Made by a program: the position numbers and the translations under genes. A stretch of DNA of 64,000 bases from Azonexaceae bacterium s22 (GTDB lineage Bacteria > Pseudomonadota > Gammaproteobacteria > Burkholderiales > Rhodocyclaceae): the NCBI GenBank assembly GCA_016617495.1, contig WYCU01000001.1, positions 594,849-658,848 of the forward strand, written 5' to 3'. Each line of letters begins with the position of its first letter. The first letter of the stretch is position 1. This document shows positions 27,618 to 36,551 of the stretch, in pieces. The notes below the pieces were generated by a model. It did not search any database. It saw only the letters and a list, made by a program, of their open reading frames with translations, and was not told the DNA's origin.

Positions 27618-28349
27618 CTAGGTAGTTAGAATCATCAGCGCATCTGAGTACCATGCACAATTCAATCCCAAGGCTTCATCAAGTACAAGATCACGAGTTC
27701 CAACATCAAGTCTTGATGAATGAATCCCCAATAGCAGCCATGGAAGTTTAGCTTGGCCCAGACGCTCAACGCGAGCAACGACCGGGGCTCCGCTTGTACC
27801 TCTATGCGTTCTGGCATCTGTCAGGAAATAACCTCTCCCTTCAAAGCACAGGCCAAAAGAGGAAGCGATGGCTGCTTGCCGCGCAACCGGAAGATGATGC
27901 AGATTGTCTTGAAAGCCCAGCGGGTAGCCGACGACAACCACTGCGGTTCCAACCTCAATCAAATCTTGTGACTGAGGTAAATGGCTTGAAGAAAATGCGT
28001 GATAAACAACGTCGCTCGGCAGATGCTGCCGACTAATCTCAATCGCAGCAATATCGACATCGCCAGCGGTATCAGAGCAGGTTCGCCACAAGCTCAATCC
28101 ATCTCCGTACAGGGGAATGGAATAGCTGACCACTTGCGACCAGTGCTCCTCGCCAATGTGCAGATCAATTTCGATTCGGTCCGGGCGATGACCATTGGGA
28201 GCATCCAGCACAACGTGGCGGCAGGTAATCAGGAATAGCCGTGCTCCGCGCTCGAAGAAAAATCCTGTAGCCTTCGTTAATAGCTGGTTGCTTGAAAATG
28301 TTCTGATACCAACTGTCGTCAGCAGAATCGACTCAATGTTCATATTCAA
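27618..28349 (-). CDS. Trypsin-like serine peptidase
   Basis: A 243-residue protein with the arrangement of an S1-type protease: His in LITCRHVVLDA, Asp in AGDVDIAAIEI and Ser in THRGTSGAPVV (GTSGAP in place of GNSGGP). There is no signal peptide, so it should be cytoplasmic, unlike most trypsin-like bacterial proteases. Such solitary cytoplasmic S1 domains occur in mobile elements and conflict systems. No partner gene is adjacent. The catalytic triad assignment is from visible motifs only. Confidence 0.8.
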   Translation of the reverse strand: MNMNIESILLTTVGIRTFSSNQLLTKATGFFFERGARLFLITCRHVVLDAPNGHRPDRIEIDLHIGEEHWSQVVSYSIPLYGDGLSLWRTCSDTAGDVDIAAIEISRQHLPSDVVYHAFSSSHLPQSQDLIEVGTAVVVVGYPLGFQDNLHHLPVARQAAIASSFGLCFEGRGYFLTDARTHRGTSGAPVVARVERLGQAKLPWLLLGIHSSRLDVGTRDLVLDEALGLNCAWYSDALMILTT

Positions 28350-28419
28350 GCCCGGGCACCGTGCCTATGATGAACGGTATGAATTACGATATTCATCACC
28401 GACCGGAGTATAGGGCTGC

Positions 28420-28677
28420 TCAGCGGTGACGCTGCCGTGCGACCGAGGGAGTACGACCTTCAATGTGGCGAAACGTAACCCTCCCTTTGCTCAGATCATA
28501 AGGGGACATTTCAATGGAGACCTTGTCGCCGGCAAGAACGCGAATATGGTTCTTGCGCATTTTGCCGCCACTGTAGGCCACCAACGTATGCCCATTCTCC
28601 AACGTGACACGGAATCGCGTATCCGGTAGCACCTCCATCACAACGCCTTGCATTTCGATCAGATCTTCTTTTGCCAC
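28420..28677 (-). CDS. infA: Translation initiation factor IF-1 (extra copy)
   Basis: An 85-residue S1-fold protein: [48 protein letters not shown] and [14 protein letters not shown] are IF-1 hallmarks. The start is a GTG at 28677 with GGAGA 7 bp upstream; the ATG further upstream is unlikely. IF-1 assists 30S initiation. This copy lies outside a ribosomal-protein operon and inside the transposon, so it is probably an accessory paralogue, like the second infA genes seen in many beta-proteobacteria. Confidence 0.92.
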   Translation of the reverse strand: MAKEDLIEMQGVVMEVLPDTRFRVTLENGHTLVAYSGGKMRKNHIRVLAGDKVSIEMSPYDLSKGRVTFRHIEGRTPSVARQRHR

Positions 28678-28785
28678 GGTTGTTTCTCCAATGTCGGGAC
28701 ATGAGTTGAGCACGCATGGACCATGGGCTCGAAAAAAATGGGTGTAGATGGGCCTCAGCGACGCATTAGCGTCCTAGAGGGGGCG

Positions 28786-29148
28786 TCATGCAATCGGCGC
28801 AAACCCGTAATACGAACCATAAGCCGACGGTTCCGGTGCGTAGGCAGCCACCTTGATGGCATCCGCGAGGGTGACTTGATTGGTCAGGCCGTCAATGCCG
28901 CCTGCTTCCCTTAACCATCGCTCCTCGACTTGCTTTTCGGTCAGGCCGTTGAGGCTGATGTTCCGGTCGAATCGCTCCGAACGGTATTCAAAGGCCATGT
29001 CGTGAGCAATGAACAAGGTATGCGGGCAGGCGGTAATCAGCGTCTCGTCAATCGGGTCGGCACCCATGACCCGGATACCGCAGAACGGGCAGTGGACAGG
29101 GGTGTAGTAAAAAGTCTTGAGTTCCGTACGCTGTATGGTCGGTGTCAT
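28786..29148 (-). CDS. Hypothetical protein with a CxxC pair
   Basis: A 120-residue protein. The N-terminal third contains YYTPVHCPFCGIRVM and then CPHTLFIAHDMAFEYRSERF, suggesting a small zinc-binding module. The rest contains EERWLREAGGIDGLTNQVTLADAIKVAAYAP with no known domain. It has no signal peptide. It resembles conserved hypothetical proteins often seen on integrative elements; I cannot give a function. Confidence 0.7.
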   Translation of the reverse strand: MTPTIQRTELKTFYYTPVHCPFCGIRVMGADPIDETLITACPHTLFIAHDMAFEYRSERFDRNISLNGLTEKQVEERWLREAGGIDGLTNQVTLADAIKVAAYAPEPSAYGSYYGFAPIA

Positions 29149-29211
29149 GCTGAGCCCCTCGTCTTGTGAAAATGCTTGATGGATTGCTGTTTCCCTCCAC
29201 CATTTATGTCC

Positions 29212-29388
29212 CTATCGCTGCGTGAATTGGTAGCGATGAAGGTCTGAGTTGGAAAGCCCGGCCAATTCGCCAACGACGCGATTAATGCCGCGACCCAGGA
29301 GCCACCAAGCGTTGCCGTAGGGCAGAATGGAAATGCCTAATTCCGCGCACAGCAGTTTGGCGCGCGTTCTTTGTTCTTTTATATTCAT
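29212..29388 (-). CDS. Small hypothetical protein (58 aa)
   Basis: A 58-codon frame starting MNIKEQRTRAKLLCAELG and containing YGNAWWLLGRGINRVVGELAGLS before LHRYQFTQR. The amphipathic, Trp/Arg/Leu-balanced composition looks like real coding sequence, and the frame fills the gap between the hypothetical gene and the cold-shock gene on the same strand. The residues recall a helix-turn-helix-like fragment, but no family is recognised. A clear ribosome site is not visible. Confidence 0.5.
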   Translation of the reverse strand: MNIKEQRTRAKLLCAELGISILPYGNAWWLLGRGINRVVGELAGLSNSDLHRYQFTQR

Positions 29389-29463
29389 TTGATTTTTTTA
29401 TGTATTGCCGGATAGCGGTAATTCCCGATCCTGGCACCCCGTAAAGGTAACGAACACCTACGG

Positions 29464-29496
29464 GAAAATGCTGGCTACCATGTTCAAGTGGCAGCC
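29464..29496 (-). terminator. Probable terminator of the cold-shock gene
   Basis: GGCTACCA (29473-29480) and TGGCAGCC (29489-29496) pair with one mismatch; on the minus strand the stem is followed by AGCATTTTCCC. Confidence 0.5.
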
Positions 29497-29515
29497 ATAG
29501 ATGACGCCCGAAGTA

Positions 29516-29719
29516 TCAGGCGATTTGGATATTGCTGGCTTGTTTGCCCTTGGGGCCGTTGGTGATGTCGAAATTCACCCGTTGGCCTTCAGTCAAGGTT
29601 TTAAAGCCATTGGATTGAATTGCGGAAAAGTGAGCGAAGAGATCTTCGCCGCCGCCATCGGGCGAAATGAAGCCAAAACCCTTGGAATCGTTAAACCACT
29701 TTACGCTACCTGTTGCCAT
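29516..29719 (-). CDS. Cold-shock domain protein
   Basis: A 67-residue CspA-type protein with both RNA-binding motifs: [11 protein letters not shown] (RNP1) and DLFAHFSAI (RNP2). It acts as an RNA chaperone. It is preceded by a long non-coding region, which fits the long leaders common to csp genes, although no start of transcription can be placed. It lies near infA in the cargo, giving two small translation- or RNA-related proteins on the element. Confidence 0.96.
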   Translation of the reverse strand: MATGSVKWFNDSKGFGFISPDGGGEDLFAHFSAIQSNGFKTLTEGQRVNFDITNGPKGKQASNIQIA

Positions 29720-30262
29720 ACCTTGAATCTCCGAAAATTGCGGGGCAGATTGCCCCTGGTTGGGGCGAGATCAAGAGGGGGAGGCGAAAATGGGGGAATG
29801 GCGCCGTAAAACTACGGGTACTAGACCAACAAAATAACAACACAACTAGAAATCGCTGCGGTGCACAATACGCGCCATCGGCTCAAACAGCAAACAAAAC
29901 GTGAAATTTCTTATAGACACTAAAGTTGGAAGGTTCTGATTGTCAGCACCGCGGATATGCTTGCCGCGAGCGGCTGCAGTAAGTCAGAGCCCCGCCATTG
30001 GCACTTCAAAACTGTGAACGGCCGAATTGGGTCGGGTGACGTCCTACAGCTGTGGTGAAAGCGGCCATTGACTGCCATCAGCGGCTGAACGGCAGGTGAC
30101 CGGCACATTGCCGCCTGATTTTGGCCAGAGGCCGAAGGTCGGCTTTGGCCGAAATGTCGCCTCTCATTTTCCTCTCCATCCCGACTCGCCAATTCCTCCG
30201 TCAGGCCCCTATACTTGCCCCAAGCTCACTCGCAGCACCACCGGCCAGTACGCCACAACGCC
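29720..30262. other. Non-coding stretch with degenerate repeat
   Basis: 543 bp with no gene. It should include the csp promoter and leader. Positions about 30018-30110 contain AACGGCCGAATTGGGTCG and GGCTGAACGGCAGGTGAC, which resemble, in rearranged orientation, sequence at 33155-33210. Confidence 0.45.
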
Positions 30263-30586
30263 ATGCCCACCCAGCCCCCTATCCCCCAAGGCGAAGACGA
30301 CCTCGAAACCTTCACCTTCGGCAACATCACCATCCGAGCACCGCGCATCTCGGAGGAAGAGCGGCTGGCCCGAGTCCAGGAAAGCTGCGAAGCCATGGCG
30401 CGCGGAGCGAAAGGACTGCTCAAACGGGGCGTTCGTATCAAGCGCCAGAAAGGCGTACCGCTTTACTACGCCGCACCCAATGAGCCGGATGTCCTGATCC
30501 AGGAACTCAATGGCAAGAAAACACGCGGTCACTTCGTCGGCACGCGATTTATACCGGAAAAGCCCAAAGCCAAACGCCGCACCTAG
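30263..30586 (+). CDS. Hypothetical basic protein
   Basis: A 107-residue protein from the ATG at 30263 (MPTQPPIPQGEDD). The middle contains ERLARVQESCEAMARGAKGLLKRGVRI and the end is Lys/Arg-rich (FIPEKPKAKRRT). It has no transmembrane segment. The YAAPNEPDVLIQELNGKKTRGHFV portion looks like a small folded domain. It is not recognised; a start at 30215 is possible but unconserved in appearance. Confidence 0.65.
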   Translation: MPTQPPIPQGEDDLETFTFGNITIRAPRISEEERLARVQESCEAMARGAKGLLKRGVRIKRQKGVPLYYAAPNEPDVLIQELNGKKTRGHFVGTRFIPEKPKAKRRT

Positions 30587-30675
30587 TAAAGGTGATAGGT
30601 TGCTCGCAGCCAACTCATCGAAACGCGTGTCCCCGTGTATGCTCTCGCTCCCTTGAGCATCAGTCTGTCCTCCTC

Positions 30676-31212
30676 GTGAAATCCCTTTTCCTGTCCGTTT
30701 GTTTGCTGCTCTTCTCCCTGGCGCATGCCGAGGTCCTGGAAGGACGCGTAGTCGCCATCGCCGATGGCGATACCGTCACCGTCCTCGATGCACAGCAGAC
30801 ACAATTCAAGATCCGCGTCGCCGGCATCGATGCCCCGGAGAAGACACAAGCCTTTGGCCAACGCGCCAAGGAACACTTGGCCGCGCTAGTCTTCAACAAG
30901 CCGGTCCGAGTCGACTGGCAAAAGCGCGATCGCTACGGTCGCATCGTGGGTCAGATCTGGGTGCAACCACCCGACTGTCCGCGCTGCGGTCCGACCCTGG
31001 ATGCCGGACTGGCCCAGGTCAGCCAAGGCCTGGCTTGGTGGTACCGCGCGTACGCCAATGAACAGTCACCGGCAGACCGGGGCAGATACGAAGCCGCTGA
31101 GAACGAAGCACGGGCGCGTCGTGTCGGTCTCTGGCACGATCCAGACCCAATTCCGCCGTGGGATTGGCGCAAAATGAAACGATCCCGTGAAGGGAACACG
31201 AACGGCACGTAA
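30676..31212 (+). CDS. Secreted thermonuclease-family (SNase-like) nuclease
   Basis: A staphylococcal-nuclease-fold protein with a signal peptide (VKSLFLSVCLLLFSLAHA) when started at GTG 30676. Catalytic-type residues are visible in VVAIADGDTVTV, IRVAGIDAPEK and QKRDRYGRIVGQ. The C-terminal segment ARRVGLWHDPDPIPPWDWRKMKR is the usual family end. It probably degrades extracellular or periplasmic nucleic acids in a Ca-dependent way. The longer frame from 30592 would destroy the signal peptide position. Confidence 0.88.
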   Translation: MKSLFLSVCLLLFSLAHAEVLEGRVVAIADGDTVTVLDAQQTQFKIRVAGIDAPEKTQAFGQRAKEHLAALVFNKPVRVDWQKRDRYGRIVGQIWVQPPDCPRCGPTLDAGLAQVSQGLAWWYRAYANEQSPADRGRYEAAENEARARRVGLWHDPDPIPPWDWRKMKRSREGNTNGT

Positions 31213-31259
31213 GTGCCGCGCTGTGACGACAGTGCATCGTCGCGTCCGACTTTGCCCCG

Positions 31260-31907
31260 TCAGGCTGGGCCGGCCTGGATCAGTGTCGGGTTGGGTGGCA
31301 CCAGCAAGTCCCGAACTTCGCCCAGATCGCCGCACAGCCAGCGTTCAACATCCCTTGATTCAATCGCCACGACGCTACGCTTGTCTTGTTGATCGGGTGG
31401 CAGCTTGGGATCGGGTTTGTGCATGCGCTTCATGAGCGGATGAGTATCGGCATTCACAGTGAGCATCGTGTAACTCTCAATGAGCTCACCGGAGTGCTGA
31501 TCGATCCAGGTGTTCCACAAGCCGGCCAGCCCCCAGGGTTGTCCATCGACCCGATGGAAACGCCACCAGACATTCTTGCCGCTTTCCCAACAGGGTTCGT
31601 CGAAGGACTGGGCCGGAATGATGCAGCGCTGCGATCGTCGCCAGGCATCGCGAAAGCTGGGTTTGTCGGCAGCTTCTTCGGAACGGCAATTGACGGTGGC
31701 GTATTTGAGGATGGATGTCTTCGACCAGGAAGGAATGAGACCCCAGGTACCGACGACGAGATTGAGCTCCCGATCTTCCCCGAGACGCAGGAACGGCCCC
31801 TGGGCACGCGGGAAGAGATCGCGCGCCCAGCGATATTGGTTGTGGCGCCCGATTTCCCAGGCGCACTCGATGGCGGCTTGGTCGGGGGAGATGTAGCGGG
31901 TGCACAT
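31260..31907 (-). CDS. SRAP (YedK/HMCES-like) abasic-site protein
   Basis: A 215-residue SOS response-associated peptidase family protein. Cys2, which forms a covalent thiazolidine link with abasic sites in single-stranded DNA, is present (MCTRYISP). The conserved Asn is in VNCRSEEA, with Cys replacing the usual Ala of NAR. The acidic/His positions appear as SFDEP and MKRMHKP, differing from YedK (FEW and HDRRP). This divergent type is common in proteobacteria on accessory DNA. Protection of abasic sites is expected, but the altered residues leave catalysis uncertain. Confidence 0.88.
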   Translation of the reverse strand: MCTRYISPDQAAIECAWEIGRHNQYRWARDLFPRAQGPFLRLGEDRELNLVVGTWGLIPSWSKTSILKYATVNCRSEEAADKPSFRDAWRRSQRCIIPAQSFDEPCWESGKNVWWRFHRVDGQPWGLAGLWNTWIDQHSGELIESYTMLTVNADTHPLMKRMHKPDPKLPPDQQDKRSVVAIESRDVERWLCGDLGEVRDLLVPPNPTLIQAGPA

Positions 31908-32065
31908 GGGGTCTTTACTCGCCGGAACGGTTTGGGTGGCTGGTCATGGGTATGAAGCGCGCGATGTCATGGGTCATTGCAATCATGCTCCAACTGGTAC
32001 CGTGGAGCGGCTTCCCAACCTTGCCCACCGCTTTTGCTCCGCAACCAGACGGTGCAGTTGCTCCG

Positions 32066-32125
32066 AAGATTTCTGCATTTTTTGGGGATACGTTCAAATC
32101 TGTTCAGAATTGTTACGATTCGGAT
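32066..32125 (+). promoter_or_regulatory. Conserved leader, copy 1
   Basis: The 60 bp before the 32126 gene (ATTTCTGCATTTTTT.., then GTTCAAATCTGTTCAGAATT) closely match the 60 bp before the minus-strand gene starting at 37886. The shared block probably holds a promoter and operator. Confidence 0.65.
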
Positions 32126-33034
32126 ATGGAAAATGTACTAGCCGAAAAATTCAGGGCATTTCTGGAAGGCGGCGATCATGGTTTCGACCCATTAGTCCTT
32201 GGCTACGACGATGACGATGACGAAGGCGAAGAGGTCCGAATACCAAGACGTGGGCGTCCAAATGCCTCAATTCGCGAACTTAGTCGTGCTGCTTATTGGG
32301 CTTGGTCGGTCCAGAAGATAGCGGGAAAGACTTTCGCGGAACTGGAGCGAGAAATGACGTCGCAGCCGTTTTCTCGGCGCGATGGCGGGGGCTTCAATCA
32401 GCCCCACGCCTGGCTAAAGTATGCAAAAGGTAAGCGTACTCCGACTCGCCCCGTCAAGGGAGACAAGTCGCAAGTTGTACAAGCGGAACGGCGATACCCG
32501 GGAACCCGCGCCATCTACGATTCAATCGCCTGGGATCTGATGTATGAAAGTCACAAAAAACCTGCCAAACGACTGAAGCTGACCGCGCGCATTTCGCCTT
32601 TTGTTCTGGACAGAATAGACCCCAAGGAGATTGAGGAAAAAGATCAATATCGGATTTTGTTGACTGAAAAAGGCATAGCTAACCTTATATTAATTAGACA
32701 TCTCGATGCATTTGGGGTGCTACTGATGCAATGGCGGAATCTTGACTGGGAGCGACTAGACATAACGCTCATTCACCTGGCGCGAACATGGCTCTTGTAT
32801 TCTTTCCAATCGATGGAGCCTTTTGTGACTTGCAGACGCCTTCTTACGAAGCTGATCCACCATAATGTCGTTGAGTTGGGGTTACTTTATGGACCATACG
32901 GGCTAGATCCGAAAAAGAATCTCGAAGACCGCGTTAGGGACGCATATTTTGCAGCTTTATTAGGGGGAGTGGCGGTAGAAGCGCCATCATCATTTTTCCA
33001 GGAAATTTTTCAGCAAAGCCAACTAGACCTGTAG
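32126..33034 (+). CDS. Hypothetical protein of unknown family
   Basis: A 302-residue protein started at ATG 32126, because its first 20 residues (MENVLAEKFRAFLEGGDHGF) resemble those of the gene starting at 37886 and the DNA just upstream is conserved too. An acidic run (DDDDDEGEE) is followed by RRGRPNASIRELSRAAYWAW and a central WLKYAKGKRTPTRP segment; the C-terminal half is helical. No known domain. GC and codon use are lower than in the flanking arms. The longer frame from 31946 runs over the conserved leader and is unlikely. Confidence 0.7.
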   Translation: MENVLAEKFRAFLEGGDHGFDPLVLGYDDDDDEGEEVRIPRRGRPNASIRELSRAAYWAWSVQKIAGKTFAELEREMTSQPFSRRDGGGFNQPHAWLKYAKGKRTPTRPVKGDKSQVVQAERRYPGTRAIYDSIAWDLMYESHKKPAKRLKLTARISPFVLDRIDPKEIEEKDQYRILLTEKGIANLILIRHLDAFGVLLMQWRNLDWERLDITLIHLARTWLLYSFQSMEPFVTCRRLLTKLIHHNVVELGLLYGPYGLDPKKNLEDRVRDAYFAALLGGVAVEAPSSFFQEIFQQSQLDL

Positions 33035-33557
33035 CAAATCATTACTCGTCAATGTGGCTGTAATGGCCACCGCATCGGTCGCAGCGCATGCGCTTAGGTC
33101 AATACTGTGCAATCCATACTGTTGACCACCGAATCGCATCTAACACGACCGGCTCAAATCGACCCAATCCGGCCGTTTGAGGCAATGTTGGCTCAACGGC
33201 AGGTAGGTGAGCGGAGCAGTCGCTCGGAGCGTCCCCTGTCGACAGCGGATCGACCTTGCCGTCATTCACCATGCGGGGTGAGTTGGTCAGCAAAGCTCGG
33301 TGAGCTGCCATTCGCACCAGCGGCATTCCACTCTGGCCCCTTGAGCGACCGGTATCAGGGGTTGCTGTTGATTGTGTCGCCGCAGCATCTTGAAGGTCTG
33401 CTGCTCCCGATTACAAACACATGTTCTTCCTTGTTGCCGATAGTCGGTGCTCCTGCAAGAGGACAGCTTGGTTATTGGCTAGCAAGGGCGAGTGTGCATT
33501 GACTGGTAGATTTCGAGAGAATAGAAACAATAGAAAAGAAATCAACAGGAGGTAACA
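33035..33557. other. Non-coding stretch, 523 bp
   Basis: No gene accepted. Positions 33155-33210 carry CGACCCAATCCGGCCGTTT and GGCTCAACGGCAGGTAGG, related to sequence near 30018-30110. The last 30 bp hold the promoter-proximal region and the AGGAGGT site of the next gene. Confidence 0.4.
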
Positions 33558-36326
33558 GTGCTGGTGAGAGATCCCGTCGAAGAACTAAAAAGTACGAGAG
33601 TCTTTTCACATCTCGCCTTGCAAAGCCCGGAGTATGCGGATCGTGCCGCTCGATTTGTACAGACGATCGCGCCTATCCTGGCGACGACCATCCAGCACTT
33701 TCCTTTGTATACCCGCCATGATGCGCACCATGGATTCCAGGTTGTCCGGCGCCTGGAAAACGTCCTGCAGGGCGGCTGCCTGGAGATGGGATCAAGCAAG
33801 TCACTCGGGGCGCCTGAGCTGTTTCTCCTGATCGCCGCAGCCTATGCTCATGACCTTGGTATGACAGTATTTCCTGGCGAGGAAACAGCACTCAGAACGA
33901 CGTTGGAGCTTCCAGAGCATAGGTGGGAAACCAGTGTTCCGCTGACGGACTACCTGCGTCGCGAACATTCCAAGCGGGGGGGCGCATATATTCACCAAAA
34001 TGCCCTGGCAATGGGAGTTCCTGAAAATTTAGTCGCCCCCCTGGATTGGATCATGAAGTCGCACAACCTAAGCGTTTCGGAGTTAGAAGCGAATCTGCGG
34101 AAACCGTTCGCTGCGGATGGTTGTGTCCTGGACGTTCGGCAGCTTGCCGCCATTCTGTGCTGCGCCGACGCCATCGAATTTAGCGATACGCGTGTTCTGG
34201 ATGGTGTTGTCGATCTGGCTCGACAGACCGCTGGCGATGCGGCAGCGATCTCTTTCCGGGAAAACAGAAAGCACGATTGCATCCGTGACAGCTTGGCGGT
34301 GACTGATGACGGTCAGGTGGTCGTGAGCGGTACGTTCGACGACGGCGACGTGCTGGCGCTCGCACATCGCACGTTTGATGATATGGAGGGGTGGATTCGT
34401 GGCTACTGCGACATCGATCGACAGTCGAAAATCCCCCGGCTGAGGATTCGGCCTGAGCCGTTCGTGCGGAGGTTTGATTTGCCGGGCGCAACGTTCGAGC
34501 GCTTGGGCGTAAGAATGAGCAAGCGGGCGGTGATCGACTTGATTGCGTCGAACGCGGTCTGGAAGAGATCGATGGGCGCGCCGATTCGCGAGTTGGTTCA
34601 AAACGCGGTGGAGGCATGCCGATTCCGAATGCACCATTCCAGTCCCGCCGATGATTACCAGCCGCAGGTCAGGATTGAATTTGATCGTGCGAGGCACACG
34701 GTTACAGTGATGGACAACGGTTGTGGAATGTCGCTCCGAACCATCCTGAACCACTTTCTGAGCGTAGCAAGCAGTAGGGCCAAGGAGCCTGCCTATGCAT
34801 CAAAATCGTATGCTCCGATTGCACGCTTTGGAACAGGTTTCTGGTCGGTCTTTACTATCGCGACCAAGGCAGACATCCGGTCTCTGGCTTTCGAAGCAGG
34901 GAACGCCAAGGGCATCGGACTTCAGTTCGAAGTCTCCCTCGACGAACTCAAGGACTACACGGTGTTCCGAGACTGCCCGATGATCCCAGGCACGTCAGTG
35001 ACCCTGTCCCTGATTGAAGATATCGTCGTCGACGATGTATTTGAGCAGTGTCGCAATCTTCTGGTGTGTGCGGCTGTGCCCATCGATTTGGTCCTTGACG
35101 GGGTTGAGGAAGATATCCCGGAGGCTGTTCCGGACGTTACTCCTACGCAGCTTCTGGGGGCCAAGATGTCCGCAATGGCGGCAGATGGCCTACATACCTT
35201 CCAATGGCGCGGAGAGCGGCCGGGCGTCGAGGTCGCCATAGGACTGGTCTACCGTCTGGAAGAACAGAAAGTCACGTTTCGCCTGAATGAACACACCTCG
35301 GTCATATCGAGACTCGATCGTACGTCGGGAATGTATACCACGGCAGTCTGCGGTTTTTTTGCACCGTTGAGACCATCCACTATATGTCTCGATCTATGGC
35401 GAGTCGGCACTGCTATCGCGAATATTCATTCACCTCAGGGAATCGAGTACTCACTCGATCGGGGCCAGGTGCTTGAGTCGGAGCAAAGCATAAAAAGGGG
35501 TCGGGCGATTACCCTATGCATACATGATGGCTATCGGGCGTTCTTGCAGGAGCGCGGCGCCTACGATCCAGAGTCGATCTACCGCCTCACAGTGGAGTCC
35601 GAGCTTAGTGGGGGCAATGTCTTCGATCAGTACACCGGCCATGAGCTTTCCGTGGCAGCCGAGGACTATCCGGATTTGTTGTGTTTTCGGCTCTATGAGG
35701 TCGACCCCTCTCGAAAATTTCAGCAAGCAACGATCCTCCATCTGGATTGGCCAGGCCTGCGTAAGCTGTCAGGAACCTGCGTCGTAGCTCAAACGAGGTT
35801 GAGCTTTCCGGCACCCGATGGGGAATTTCGTGGCCTCTATCCGGAGCAATTAACGGAGTTAGCGTACAGCGCGGCTGCAATTATTAAGCATAGTCAAGGC
35901 TCGCCTGAGCCCTTGTATCTACTTGAAGCAAATCGACGTGCCTCTATGCTTTTCGATGCGGACCCGACAGGTACGGTTCAGACGGTGACATTGACTCTTG
36001 GGTCAGGTGCCAGCAATGCTCATCTGCTCATGCAGAGATGGCGTCTGCAAAACTTAACTTTGAATCCAGACGAGCACCAGATCATTGCAGAAGTGCAAGG
36101 ACGATGGACAGGTGCTTTGTATTCGCGCGATTTCGAGAATCCTCTTGGCACTCCGTATGCGTTCCTTGGTCGTCATCGAGTGGTCATAAAGACGGGTTCG
36201 AAGCTGCATGAACACTGCAGCGCGCTGGCTGAGCAGAAGCGCTTGATCAAGCTGGCTGATTTGATAGATGACCTTCAGCTACATTCGCAAGGGTTCGATC
36301 CTGAAGCTGTACGCGCGTTGGTTTAG
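33558..36326 (+). CDS. HD domain plus GHKL (Hsp90-like) ATPase protein
   Basis: A 922-residue protein. The N-terminal quarter has HD-like metal positions (TRHDAHHGFQVV, AAAYAHDLGM, IMKSHN, LCCADAIEF), like a phosphohydrolase or nucleotide sensor. From about residue 340 a GHKL ATPase begins: N-box IRELVQNAVEACR, G1 MDNGCGM, and G2 ARFGTGFWSVF. The remaining 400 residues are unassigned and could be a client- or effector-binding region. GTG start with AGGAGGT 5 bp upstream. A Lit-like metalloprotease follows 225 bp later on the same strand, suggesting a sensor/effector pair. Domain calls are from motifs; the defence role is inference. Confidence 0.85.
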   Translation: MLVRDPVEELKSTRVFSHLALQSPEYADRAARFVQTIAPILATTIQHFPLYTRHDAHHGFQVVRRLENVLQGGCLEMGSSKSLGAPELFLLIAAAYAHDLGMTVFPGEETALRTTLELPEHRWETSVPLTDYLRREHSKRGGAYIHQNALAMGVPENLVAPLDWIMKSHNLSVSELEANLRKPFAADGCVLDVRQLAAILCCADAIEFSDTRVLDGVVDLARQTAGDAAAISFRENRKHDCIRDSLAVTDDGQVVVSGTFDDGDVLALAHRTFDDMEGWIRGYCDIDRQSKIPRLRIRPEPFVRRFDLPGATFERLGVRMSKRAVIDLIASNAVWKRSMGAPIRELVQNAVEACRFRMHHSSPADDYQPQVRIEFDRARHTVTVMDNGCGMSLRTILNHFLSVASSRAKEPAYASKSYAPIARFGTGFWSVFTIATKADIRSLAFEAGNAKGIGLQFEVSLDELKDYTVFRDCPMIPGTSVTLSLIEDIVVDDVFEQCRNLLVCAAVPIDLVLDGVEEDIPEAVPDVTPTQLLGAKMSAMAADGLHTFQWRGERPGVEVAIGLVYRLEEQKVTFRLNEHTSVISRLDRTSGMYTTAVCGFFAPLRPSTICLDLWRVGTAIANIHSPQGIEYSLDRGQVLESEQSIKRGRAITLCIHDGYRAFLQERGAYDPESIYRLTVESELSGGNVFDQYTGHELSVAAEDYPDLLCFRLYEVDPSRKFQQATILHLDWPGLRKLSGTCVVAQTRLSFPAPDGEFRGLYPEQLTELAYSAAAIIKHSQGSPEPLYLLEANRRASMLFDADPTGTVQTVTLTLGSGASNAHLLMQRWRLQNLTLNPDEHQIIAEVQGRWTGALYSRDFENPLGTPYAFLGRHRVVIKTGSKLHEHCSALAEQKRLIKLADLIDDLQLHSQGFDPEAVRALV

Positions 36327-36551
36327 ACTACCTCTCCAGCGAATCAGGAGGCGAAGCAATCGCCGAGGGAAAATCAATTCGTTCAGTGGTGCCGATGTTA
36401 TGGAATTTATGTCGGTGCTCTGCCGAGCGCGCCTGTGCCCAACCTCGACCGGACATTTATTGCAGGCCTATCTGTCCAAATTCGCGGCGCCGGCTCTCTT
36501 TCTCCGGGTACATAATCAACGGATTGCACGTAAGAACGTTTAGGTAGGCTC
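36327..36551 (+). other. Spacer with open frame continuing past the upstream stop
   Basis: In the same frame as the HD-GHKL gene, sequence after its TAG stays open for about 60 codons and encodes protein-like residues (ENQFVQWCRCYGIYVGALPS, then LDRTFIAGLSVQ) to a TAA near 36512. No start codon lies in that frame, so it may be a remnant, a readthrough tail or chance. Confidence 0.35.
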
